From NCBI GenBank assembly GCA_934090935.1, contig CAKOKD010000002.1, forward strand, positions 62,001 through 126,000: a stretch of DNA of 64,000 nt, read 5' to 3'. The notes under the pieces are model-generated. The model was not told the origin of the DNA. It ran no database searches and saw only the letters and a program-made list of their open reading frames with translations. This DNA comes from an uncultured Bacilli bacterium (GTDB lineage Bacteria; Bacillota_I; Bacilli_A; RF39; UBA660). The translations under genes and the position numbers were made by a program. Every line of letters starts with the position of its first letter. Position 1 is the first letter of the stretch. Of the stretch, positions 8,279-16,320 are shown piece by piece.

Positions 8279-9035
8279 TATAAACGATTTAAAAGAAATA
8301 GAAGAATATAAGAAAGTTGGAATCACCAATTTTCTTTTTGCTGTTAAGAATTTTTCTATCGGATATAATTCCTTTGACTTGTGTGATATTCCGGATGATG
8401 CATACGTTTATTTAAATAGAGTTATGGACACAGTTGCAATTGATGAGTTAAAAAGTATTAAGGATGAATTTTTAAGATTTAAAGGAATTATTTTTGAAGA
8501 TCTAGGCGTTTTCAATATATTTAAAGATACCGGTATTCCTCTTATTTGGAATCAAGCTCATTTTGCAGTAAATTATAATTCAATTAATTTTCATTTGAAA
8601 AATGGATGTACAAGTGCTGTTATTTCAAATGAAATCACTAAAGAAGAAATAGATGAAATAATTAATAATTCTACTAAACCACTTATACTTCCAATATTTG
8701 GAAAAAACAATATCATGTATTCAAGAAGAACTTTGCTTACAAATTTTAATAAACATGCAGGACTAAGGGATTATAATGATATGGTTTTAAACGAAAAAAT
8801 AACTGGTAATGAATTTTTAGCAAGAGAAAGTGAGTATGGAACATATATATTTAATAATACTTATTTTAATTATGTTTCTTTAATGCCTAAATATGAGGAT
8901 ATAGTAATGTATTTCTTAATGTTAAATCTTGATTTAAGTGCAAGTGAAATTAAAAATATACTTGATGGTAAGAATTATGGCGATGATGGCTTCTTAAATA
9001 AAAAAACTGTATTTAAATTGGAGGACTATAAATAA
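8253..9035 (+). CDS. trhP1: U32 family protein, tRNA hydroxylation protein P1-like (YrrN)
   Basis: A divergent member of the peptidase U32 family, about 260 residues long. It has the TIM-barrel-type repeats but lacks the Cys cluster of its larger partner, as is normal for TrhP1/YrrN. With trhP2 it hydroxylates uridine 34 of certain tRNAs. The start lies inside the end of trmR in another frame, after AGGAAG; the next ATG two codons on is an alternative. The call rests mainly on position between trmR and trhP2, plus motifs such as IFEDLGVFN and PLIWNQAHFAVNYNS. Confidence 0.8.
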   Translation: MKMEKILININDLKEIEEYKKVGITNFLFAVKNFSIGYNSFDLCDIPDDAYVYLNRVMDTVAIDELKSIKDEFLRFKGIIFEDLGVFNIFKDTGIPLIWNQAHFAVNYNSINFHLKNGCTSAVISNEITKEEIDEIINNSTKPLILPIFGKNNIMYSRRTLLTNFNKHAGLRDYNDMVLNEKITGNEFLARESEYGTYIFNNTYFNYVSLMPKYEDIVMYFLMLNLDLSASEIKNILDGKNYGDDGFLNKKTVFKLEDYK

Positions 9036-10231
9036 TGGAAAATATTGAATTACTAGCTCCAGCTGGTTCTTTAGAAAAAATAAAATATGCTTTTATGTAT
9101 GGAGCCGATGCTGTATATTTTGGTTATAAAAACTATTCTTTAAGAGCTAATGCTAAGAATTTAGATTTGGATGAAATAAAAATGGCTGTTGATTATGCTC
9201 ATTCTTTAGGAAAAAAAGTATATGTTACAGTTAATATAGTGTTTCATAATGAGGATTTTAAAGGTTTAAAAGATTATTTGATTTATTTAAGTAAAATTCA
9301 AGTTGATGCGATAATTACAAGTGATGTAGCCGTTATGAATATGATTCGTGAAAATAACATAGATTTATGTATACATGTATCAACTCAAGCATCAATTTTA
9401 AATTATGAAGCTGCTTTATTCTATAAGGATTTAGGAGCAACTAGAGTAGTTTTAGCACGTGAAGCAAATAAAGAAGATATAAAAAGAATAAAAAGGGAAA
9501 CTGGATTAGAAATTGAATGCTTTGTTCATGGAGCGATGTGTACAAGTATAAGTGGTAGATGTGTGCTTTCTAATTATTGTACCAACAGGGATTCCAACAG
9601 AGGCGGATGTGCTCAAATATGTCGCTGGACTTTTGACTATGAAAAAGATGGTGAAAAAGTAAGTGAAGAACCATTTTCAATGACTCCAAAGGATTTAAAT
9701 ATGGTACCTTTTATTAAAGATATGGTTGATACTGGAGTTAATTCATTTAAAATTGAGGGAAGAATGCGTAGCATTTATTATGTATCTACTGTAATACTTA
9801 TTTATAGAAGATTAATTGATAAAATTTTAAATAATACTTTAACTCCTGAATATTCAACATATGCTTTAAATATTTTAAACCGTGTAGCTAATCGTGAATC
9901 AACTCCACAATTCTTTGATAAACTTCCTGGAGTAGATGAACAATATTATTTAGGAAGATGTGAATATTCTAATCAAGATTTCTTAGGTTTAGTCATAGAC
10001 TATAAAGACGGAATTGCAACAATAGAGGAAAGAAATTATTTCAAAATAGGTGACGAAGTTCAATTCTTTGGACCATCAACAGAAACTAAAAATTTTCGTA
10101 TAGAAGAAATCCTAGATGAAGACGGAAAAACAATGGAAGAAGCTAATCATCCTCAAATGATTGTTAAGATTCGTGTGCCATTTGAATTAAAAAAATATGA
10201 TATGATGCGTTTAAAAGTGTTTGACTTTTAG
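9035..10231 (+). CDS. trhP2: U32 family tRNA hydroxylation protein P2 (YrrO)
   Basis: This 398-residue U32 protein begins with ELLAPAGSLEKIKYA and carries GADAVYFG. The Cys cluster ECFVHGAMC, SGRCVLSNYC and NRGGCAQICRW is the expected iron-sulfur ligand set of this family. It overlaps the previous gene by one base (TAATG). With TrhP1 it should form 5-hydroxyuridine at tRNA position 34, probably using prephenate-derived cofactor chemistry as in the E. coli homologue. The udk gene that often follows in Bacillus is absent. Confidence 0.92.
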   Translation: MENIELLAPAGSLEKIKYAFMYGADAVYFGYKNYSLRANAKNLDLDEIKMAVDYAHSLGKKVYVTVNIVFHNEDFKGLKDYLIYLSKIQVDAIITSDVAVMNMIRENNIDLCIHVSTQASILNYEAALFYKDLGATRVVLAREANKEDIKRIKRETGLEIECFVHGAMCTSISGRCVLSNYCTNRDSNRGGCAQICRWTFDYEKDGEKVSEEPFSMTPKDLNMVPFIKDMVDTGVNSFKIEGRMRSIYYVSTVILIYRRLIDKILNNTLTPEYSTYALNILNRVANRESTPQFFDKLPGVDEQYYLGRCEYSNQDFLGLVIDYKDGIATIEERNYFKIGDEVQFFGPSTETKNFRIEEILDEDGKTMEEANHPQMIVKIRVPFELKKYDMMRLKVFDF

Positions 10232-10301
10232 ACCATTATGTAGTAATCTTATGAAAGTAGTTTTGATAAACAAAAATTTATTTAAAGAAGGGTGACTAAT
10301 T

Positions 10302-10772
10302 ATGCCAGGAAAAAAAGAAATTAAATTGACTGCTAATGGTTATTTAGAAGTTGAAAATGAACTAAATAAATTAAGAGAAGAAGACAGACCAAGAATTATT
10401 CAAGCTATTAAAGAAGCAAGAGCTCAAGGTGACTTATCTGAAAATGCCGACTACGATGCAGCTAGAAATGAACAAGCTCAAGTAGAAGCAAGAATTAAAG
10501 AACTTGAATATATGATTGAACATGCTGTTATCATAGAAGAAGCTCCAAAAGATGTTGTTGGTCTAGGTTCAACTGTTGAAATAGAATATGTTGATGATGG
10601 AGATACTGAAGAATATAAAATAGTAGGTTCTCTAGAAGCTGATCCGTTTGAAAATAAGATCAGTGATGAATCACCAATAGGTGCTGCTTTATCTGGTAAG
10701 AAAGTAGGAGACATAGTTAAAGTTCCAAGTCCAAACGGAGATTACGATGTTAAAATTGTTAAGATATCTTAA
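10302..10772 (+). CDS. greA: transcription elongation factor GreA
   Basis: At 156 residues it has the usual family length. The N-terminal coiled coil carries RPRIIQAIKEARAQGDLSENADYDAA, including the acidic tip that reaches the polymerase active site to trigger cleavage of backtracked RNA. The C-terminal FKBP-like domain ends in GKKVGDIVKVPSPNGDYDVKI. It follows trhP2 with a short gap and a good ribosome site, and ends in a strong terminator. Confidence 0.96.
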   Translation: MPGKKEIKLTANGYLEVENELNKLREEDRPRIIQAIKEARAQGDLSENADYDAARNEQAQVEARIKELEYMIEHAVIIEEAPKDVVGLGSTVEIEYVDDGDTEEYKIVGSLEADPFENKISDESPIGAALSGKKVGDIVKVPSPNGDYDVKIVKIS

Positions 10773-10782
10773 CAATTTTTTT
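10752..10782 (+). terminator. intrinsic terminator after greA
   Basis: A perfect palindrome of 14 plus 14 bases around GATATC overlaps the last greA codons and runs into T residues. Confidence 0.85.
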
Positions 10783-10820
10783 ATGGATTTTTTTACTTTA
10801 CACATAAAAAAACAAAATAA

Positions 10821-10848
10821 TTAAAATACAACAAATATGTAGTATAAT
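10821..10848 (+). promoter_or_regulatory. upstream promoter of surface gene 2
   Basis: TATAAT follows a weak TTAAAA at 16 bases. The flanking text (AAAATACAA..., then ACAGTAGGA) recurs before surface gene 5 at 61.06 kb. If used, the poly-G element would lie in the 5' leader rather than act as the only promoter. Confidence 0.45.
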
Positions 10849-10900
10849 AAAACTATACAGTAGGATATTTACAGGAAGTAATGTAAACTCTCCAAAATGA

Positions 10901-10933
10901 CTTGAAAATCGGGGGGGGTATTATAAAATAAAA
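10901..10933 (+). promoter_or_regulatory. poly-G element 2
   Basis: This copy is identical over 33 bases to the other four, with eight G between TTGAAA and TAAAAT. It sits 21 bases before the start codon. Upstream similarity to the other loci is limited to a TAATGTAAA box about 20 bases earlier. Confidence 0.7.
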
Positions 10934-10954
10934 TAGTAGAAAGTAGGGAATAAT

Positions 10955-11806
10955 ATGAAGAAGAAAAGTATGCTTATAGTAGCAATATTACTAATGAGTA
11001 TTGGATTTGCAGCAATTTCAACAACATTAATAATAAACGGGTCTGCTAAGGTAAGTGAAAATCAAGATGACTTCTCAGTTATCTTCACAGCTGCAACATT
11101 AGATGGAAAGGATGTATATTCATCAGTAGTAGATGATACAAAGAAGATAATTAATTTCACAACAAGTGATTTAAAAACACTTAATCAAACAAGTATATTA
11201 AATTATGAAGTAACAAATAACTCAAGTAACTATGATGCAGAAGTAAATGTAACGTGTGTACCAAAGACTGGAACAACAGCAAAATATACAAGTATCAAAA
11301 ATAAACTAGATAATGATGCAACAGTAGTTAAAGCAAAAAGTTCAGTAAATGGAACATTAACAGTAACACTAGATAAGGTAGCAACAGAAAGTGTAACCGA
11401 AGAATATACATGCAAATTAGAATTCAATGCAGTAGAAAGAGATACATTAGGAGTAACAAAATTAACATACTATTATGCATTTGGAACACCAACAACAGCA
11501 AGTGCAACAGATTATACAACATTAGGAAAAAATGTATTTGTAAGATTGGGGTCTGATGATTCAAAAGCAGTATGTATAAATGATAATGGATTATTTTGTA
11601 TCAAACCAAATGATTATGACAATTCAGTTTTAGCATTAAAAAATCATTTTGGAGAATCGGCTTGTAGTGACGATGGTTCTAACTTCAACTGCAACTCTGA
11701 TGCATTCAGTTGCAATGCTAATTCATATGGCAACGTGAATTGCGACGATAACTCGACTAATGAGTACTGCATTGTGTACCAGGATGGTCGTGTTGCGTGC
11801 CGCTAG
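10955..11806 (+). CDS. surface protein with Cys/Asn-rich variable C-terminus (family member 2)
   Basis: A 283-residue member of the five-protein family. A hydrophobic N-terminal segment (MLIVAILLMSIGFAAISTTLII) leads into the shared beta-rich domain, to about residue 165. A short linker (YYAFGTPTTASATDYTTLG) follows, then a C-terminal module with regularly spaced Cys residues in Asn-, Asp- and Ser-rich sequence, ending YQDGRVACR. The last 50 codons favour C- and G-ending codons, unlike the rest of the gene. It is probably exported, with paired Cys forming disulfides or binding metal; neither can be shown from sequence alone. Confidence 0.85.
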   Translation: MKKKSMLIVAILLMSIGFAAISTTLIINGSAKVSENQDDFSVIFTAATLDGKDVYSSVVDDTKKIINFTTSDLKTLNQTSILNYEVTNNSSNYDAEVNVTCVPKTGTTAKYTSIKNKLDNDATVVKAKSSVNGTLTVTLDKVATESVTEEYTCKLEFNAVERDTLGVTKLTYYYAFGTPTTASATDYTTLGKNVFVRLGSDDSKAVCINDNGLFCIKPNDYDNSVLALKNHFGESACSDDGSNFNCNSDAFSCNANSYGNVNCDDNSTNEYCIVYQDGRVACR

Positions 11807-11820
11807 TCTTGCCTCCCTGG
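11650..11820 (+). other. GC-shifted variable-region-like segment that runs past the stop codon
   Basis: Hand counts of G+C per 60 bases are 14 at 11581, 24 at 11641, 24 at 11701, 34 at 11761 and 12 at 11821. The shift therefore ends sharply at about 11820, fourteen bases after the TAG. Within it AAC, TGC, TTC, GAC and TAC codons dominate, although the organism otherwise prefers T- and A-ending codons. A block that ignores the gene boundary fits copying from a template elsewhere, as in retrohoming, better than selection on the protein. Confidence 0.5.
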
Positions 11821-11889
11821 ATTATATCTAAAAATCTAAAATCTATCTTTTGATTTATCAAAAGATGTTGAGGAGTATAAGAATATTTA

Positions 11890-11925
11890 AAATAAGATGT
11901 GTGAATTACATATCTTATTTTTTTA
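11890..11925 (+). terminator. intrinsic terminator after surface gene 2
   Basis: AATAAGAT pairs with ATCTTATT, followed by T residues. A second small hairpin (TCTTTTGAT / ATCAAAAGA) lies about 30 bases upstream. Confidence 0.75.
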
Positions 11926-12006
11926 TAAAATTAGTGATAATGTCCAAATATTGCTTGAGTTAGATTGTATAATTTGGTATAATTTTATCTATCAAAGGGG
12001 AATCTT

Positions 12007-12603
12007 ATGGAACATTACTTTACTAATAATAGTAAATTAAAAAGTGAATTTAGAAACGTTTATTTACATATTTTTGATGATTCTTTAGAGTTTACAAGTG
12101 ATTTAGGTGTGTTTTCTAAAGATAAAGTTGATTATGGTTCTAAATTATTAATCGAAACTTTTTTAAAAGAAGATATATCATATTCAAGTGTTCTTGATTT
12201 GGGATGCGGATATGGTGTAATTGGTTTAACGGTTTGCAAGTATAAAAATACATCCGTTACTCTTGCGGATGTTAACAAACGGGCTCTTCATTTAACAGAG
12301 ATGAATGCTAAAAAGTTTGGTTTGAAAGTTAATATTGTTGAATCAAATATTTATTCTAATATAGATGGGTGTTTTGATGTAATATTAACTAATCCTCCTA
12401 TTCGTGCAGGAAAGACGGTTATTACTGAATTTATAATGGGAGCGAGTAAACACTTAAATAAATCCGGTTATCTTTATATCGTAATGCGCAAAGATCAAGG
12501 CGCTAAAAGCATGATTGAAACCATGAAAAGTATATACGATGTAAATATAATTGAAAAAAGCAAAGGTTTTTATATAATTAAAGCAAAACTTATTGACAAG
12601 TAA
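12007..12603 (+). CDS. class I SAM methyltransferase, RsmC/YbxB-like
   Basis: This 198-residue methyltransferase has SAM motif VLDLGCGYGVIGL, acidic TLADVN and the NPP motif (TNPPIRAGK) typical of N-methyltransferases acting on guanine or adenine. RsmC-type enzymes methylate G1207 of 16S rRNA. In Bacillus the gene ybxB sits directly before rpoB, as here, which supports the family assignment. The exact target is inferred from homology. Confidence 0.88.
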   Translation: MEHYFTNNSKLKSEFRNVYLHIFDDSLEFTSDLGVFSKDKVDYGSKLLIETFLKEDISYSSVLDLGCGYGVIGLTVCKYKNTSVTLADVNKRALHLTEMNAKKFGLKVNIVESNIYSNIDGCFDVILTNPPIRAGKTVITEFIMGASKHLNKSGYLYIVMRKDQGAKSMIETMKSIYDVNIIEKSKGFYIIKAKLIDK

Positions 12604-12621
12604 ATAATTTACTGATAAAAT
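12593..12621 (+). promoter_or_regulatory. rpoBC promoter
   Basis: TTGACA and TAAAAT are separated by exactly 17 bases and overlap the end of the methyltransferase gene. A leader of about 65 bases follows with a small hairpin (CTCC...GGAG) before the ribosome site, which could be an attenuation or stability element. Confidence 0.75.
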
Positions 12622-12690
12622 TTTAAATTGGTGGCGAATACTCCTTTTTGCGTGGAGAAGCTCAAAAAATTACTATAGTATTGGGGTGAA

Positions 12691-15600
12691 ATGATGGCAT
12701 ACAAAGTTCAAAAATTTGGTGACCATAGAGAAAGAAGATCTTTCTCAAAAACTACTAACGCCTTGGCATTGACTGACTTGTTAGAAATTCAAAAGAAAAG
12801 TTATGATTGGTTCTTAACTGAAGGAATTGACGAAGTATTTAAAGATATATTCCCAGTAGAATCATTCACAGGAAAGGTATCACTTGAATTTGATTCATAT
12901 TCATTTGATGAACCTAGATATGGAGTAAAGGAATCTAAAGAAAGAATGGTTACTTACTCAGCACCTTTAAAGGTTCAAGCAAGAGTATTCATTCATGAAA
13001 CTGGAGAAGTTAAAGAACAAGAAATCTTCTTGGGTGACATGCCAATGATGACTGATGCAGGAACATTCATTATTAATGGTGTAGAAAGAGTAATCGTATC
13101 TCAATTAGTAAGAAGTCCATCAATCTATTTCAAAAGAGAGATTGATAAAAATGGACGTCCAGTTGTTTCTGGAGAAATTATTCCAAATAGAGGTACGTGG
13201 TTAGAATTTGAACTTGATGCTCGTGATGTTGTATATGTTCGTATTGATAGAACTAGAAAAGTTACTATTACAACATTATTACGTGCTTTAGGTTTATCTG
13301 GTGATGAAGAAATTCTAGAGGTATTTGGTGAAGATAATCAATTCATTAAAAATACTTTAGAAAAAGATTCAACTAAGAATACTGATGAAGCCTTAATTGA
13401 AATATATGAAAAATTACGTCCAGGAGAACCTGCAACACTTGAATCTGCAAAGAACCAAATGATTACAAGATTCTTCGATAAATTCCGTTATGACTTAGCA
13501 AAAGTTGGACGTTATAAATTTAATAAAAAACTAAATGTCTTAGATAGACTTTTAGGAATGAAACTAGCAGAAGATATTAAAGTCGATAAACAAGTTATAT
13601 GTGAAAAAGGTACAATAGTAGATAAAACAATTCTTGAAACATTAAGACCAATATTTGCCGATGGTTACAATGTAAAAGAAATTAGAATTAATGATGAACT
13701 TGATCAATATAATAAAGTTCAAACAGTAAAAGTATATGATAAAAAGAATGAAAACAGAGTAATTACTATAATCGGTAATGATCAATCAATCGATTCTAGA
13801 AGACTTACTATAAGCGATGTTTATGGTGCAGTAAGTTATTATTTAGACTTACTTGATGGATTCGGAAACGTTGATGAAATTGACCATTTAGGAAACAGAC
13901 GTGTAAGACAAGTTGGAGAATTAATCCAAAATCAATTCAAAACTGGTATTGCTCGTATGGAAAGAGTTATTCGTGAAAGAATGACTACTCAAGAATTAGA
14001 TCAAATTACTCCAAAAACATTAATCAACATAAGACCAGTTACAGCAGCTATGAAAGAATTCTTTGGTTCAAGTCAATTGTCGAAATTCATGGATCAAATT
14101 AATCCAATAGCTGAGTTAACAGATAAACGTCGTTTAAGTTCTTTAGGACCTGGTGGTTTATCTCGTGATAGAGCTGGAATGGATGTTCGTGACGTTAACG
14201 TATCTCACTACGGAAGAATTTGTCCAATCGAATCTCCAGAAGGTGCAAACATCGGTCTTATCACATCTTTAGCAAGCTATGCTAAGATTAATGAGTATGG
14301 ATTTATAATGACTCCATATAGAAAAGTTATTGATAAACATGTTACTGATGAAATAGTTTATTTAACTGCTGATGAAGAAGCAGACTATTACATCGGACAA
14401 GCAACTATTGAAATGGATGAAAATAATAATTTAACAAGTGATGAAAATGCATGCCGTTTAAATGGTGATAACGTTTATGCTAAAGCAAGTCAAATTAACT
14501 TCATTGATGTTGCCCCAAGTCAAATTGTTTCAATCACTACAAGTATTATTCCATTCTTGGATCACGATGATGCAACTCGTGCCCTAATGGGTTCAAACAT
14601 GCAACGTCAAGCTGTTCCACTACTTAGAACTGAAGCTCCTTTAATTGGAACAGGAGTTGAGTATATAGCAGCAAGAGATTCAGGATCTACAATAGTTTGT
14701 AAAGCAGATGGTGTAGTTGAATATGCTGATGCTAAAAAAATAGTTGTTAAAACTCAAAAAGACAAAGATGTATATTACTTAGCAAACTTTGAAAGAAGTA
14801 ATGCTGAAAGTTGTATAAATCATTCTCCAATTGTTGTTGCTGGTGAAAAGGTACACAAAGGAGAAGTTATAGCTGATGGACCTTCAACTGATAAAGGTGA
14901 ATTGGCTTTAGGTAAAAACATGGTTGTAGCATTCATGACATGTAATGGATATAACTATGAGGATGCCGTTGTATTAAATGAAAGATTAGTTAAAGATGAT
15001 GTTTATACATCTCTACATATTGAACATTATGATATAGATTGTCGTGATACTAAACTTGGACCTGAAGAGATTACTCGTGATATACCAAATGTTGGTGAAG
15101 ATGCAAGACGTAATCTTGATGCTGAAGGTATTATTAGAATTGGTACTGAAGTACATGAAGGAGATATCCTAGTTGGTAAAGTTACTCCAAAAGGTGTTCA
15201 AGAATTAACTTCAGAAGAAAAATTATTACATGCAATATTTGGAGAAAAAACTCGTGAAGTTAGAGATACTTCATTAAGAGTTGCTCATGGAGCTGATGGT
15301 ATTGTTCATGATGTTAAAGTATATACTAAAGAAAACAGCGATGAACTTCCTGCTGGTGTATCTAAAGTTGTAAGAATTTACATAGTTCAAAAACGTAAGA
15401 TTCAAGTAGGAGATAAGATGTCTGGACGTCATGGTAATAAAGGTGTTGTTTCATTGATATTACCAGAAGAGGATATGCCTTATATGCCAGATGGAAGACC
15501 TGTAGATGTAGTATTAAATCCACAAGGTGTTCCAAGCCGTATGAACCTAGGACAAATTCTAGAATTACACTTAGGTATGGCTGCCAAGAAACTTGGCGTA

Positions 15601-16320
15601 CATGTTGCAACTCCTGTATTCGATGGTGCAACAATTGATGAAATTTATGAAATGATGGATGAAGCCGGAATGGATCATGATGGTAAAACTGTTTTATATG
15701 ATGGTAAAACTGGTGAACCATTCGAAAACAGAGTATCTGTTGGTGTCATGTATATGATAAAACTTCACCACATGGTAGATGATAAACTTCATGCTCGTTC
15801 AACTGGACCATACAGTTTAGTTACTCAACAACCTTTAGGCGGTAAAGCTCAATTTGGTGGTCAAAGATTTGGAGAAATGGAAGTTTGGGCACTATATGCA
15901 TATGGTGCAAGTCATGTTCTACAAGAAATTATGACAGTTAAATCGGATGATGTAACTGGACGTGTTAAAGTATATGAAGCTTTAGTTAAAGGTAAACCAA
16001 TTTCAACTGCTGGTGTTCCAGAAAGTTTCAGAGTATTAATTAAAGAGTTCCAAGCTCTAGGATTAAATATTGAAATGATTGATTATGACGATAAAGTTCA
16101 TGATTTAAGAGAACTTGAAGCAGATGAAGATGACGGAGATGCATTAACTATTGATGAAATAGATATCAATACTGGAGAGGTAAAGGGTAAACCTGCTGTA
16201 GAAGAAACTCCAGTAGAAGAAACGGATGAATTCGATAGTGAAGATGAAGAATTCGAAGATGAACCAAGCATAGACGATATAATGGCTTTGGAAAATGGTT
16301 TTGAAGGAGGGGAAGAATAA
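12691..16320 (+). CDS. rpoB: RNA polymerase subunit beta
   Basis: A full-length beta subunit of 1209 residues, slightly longer than the Bacillus protein because of an acidic C-terminal tail. A second ATG three bases downstream has the better distance to GGGGTG and may be the true start. The rifampicin region reads GSSQLSKFMDQINP then IAELTDKRRLSSLGPGG, so E. coli positions 513 and 526 are Lys and Asp instead of Gln and His. Both are known resistance substitutions. The active-site motifs (GYNYEDA, KMSGRHGNKG) are intact. It is co-transcribed with rpoC, whose start overlaps its stop. Confidence 0.97.
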   Translation: MMAYKVQKFGDHRERRSFSKTTNALALTDLLEIQKKSYDWFLTEGIDEVFKDIFPVESFTGKVSLEFDSYSFDEPRYGVKESKERMVTYSAPLKVQARVFIHETGEVKEQEIFLGDMPMMTDAGTFIINGVERVIVSQLVRSPSIYFKREIDKNGRPVVSGEIIPNRGTWLEFELDARDVVYVRIDRTRKVTITTLLRALGLSGDEEILEVFGEDNQFIKNTLEKDSTKNTDEALIEIYEKLRPGEPATLESAKNQMITRFFDKFRYDLAKVGRYKFNKKLNVLDRLLGMKLAEDIKVDKQVICEKGTIVDKTILETLRPIFADGYNVKEIRINDELDQYNKVQTVKVYDKKNENRVITIIGNDQSIDSRRLTISDVYGAVSYYLDLLDGFGNVDEIDHLGNRRVRQVGELIQNQFKTGIARMERVIRERMTTQELDQITPKTLINIRPVTAAMKEFFGSSQLSKFMDQINPIAELTDKRRLSSLGPGGLSRDRAGMDVRDVNVSHYGRICPIESPEGANIGLITSLASYAKINEYGFIMTPYRKVIDKHVTDEIVYLTADEEADYYIGQATIEMDENNNLTSDENACRLNGDNVYAKASQINFIDVAPSQIVSITTSIIPFLDHDDATRALMGSNMQRQAVPLLRTEAPLIGTGVEYIAARDSGSTIVCKADGVVEYADAKKIVVKTQKDKDVYYLANFERSNAESCINHSPIVVAGEKVHKGEVIADGPSTDKGELALGKNMVVAFMTCNGYNYEDAVVLNERLVKDDVYTSLHIEHYDIDCRDTKLGPEEITRDIPNVGEDARRNLDAEGIIRIGTEVHEGDILVGKVTPKGVQELTSEEKLLHAIFGEKTREVRDTSLRVAHGADGIVHDVKVYTKENSDELPAGVSKVVRIYIVQKRKIQVGDKMSGRHGNKGVVSLILPEEDMPYMPDGRPVDVVLNPQGVPSRMNLGQILELHLGMAAKKLGVHVATPVFDGATIDEIYEMMDEAGMDHDGKTVLYDGKTGEPFENRVSVGVMYMIKLHHMVDDKLHARSTGPYSLVTQQPLGGKAQFGGQRFGEMEVWALYAYGASHVLQEIMTVKSDDVTGRVKVYEALVKGKPISTAGVPESFRVLIKEFQALGLNIEMIDYDDKVHDLRELEADEDDGDALTIDEIDINTGEVKGKPAVEETPVEETDEFDSEDEEFEDEPSIDDIMALENGFEGGEE

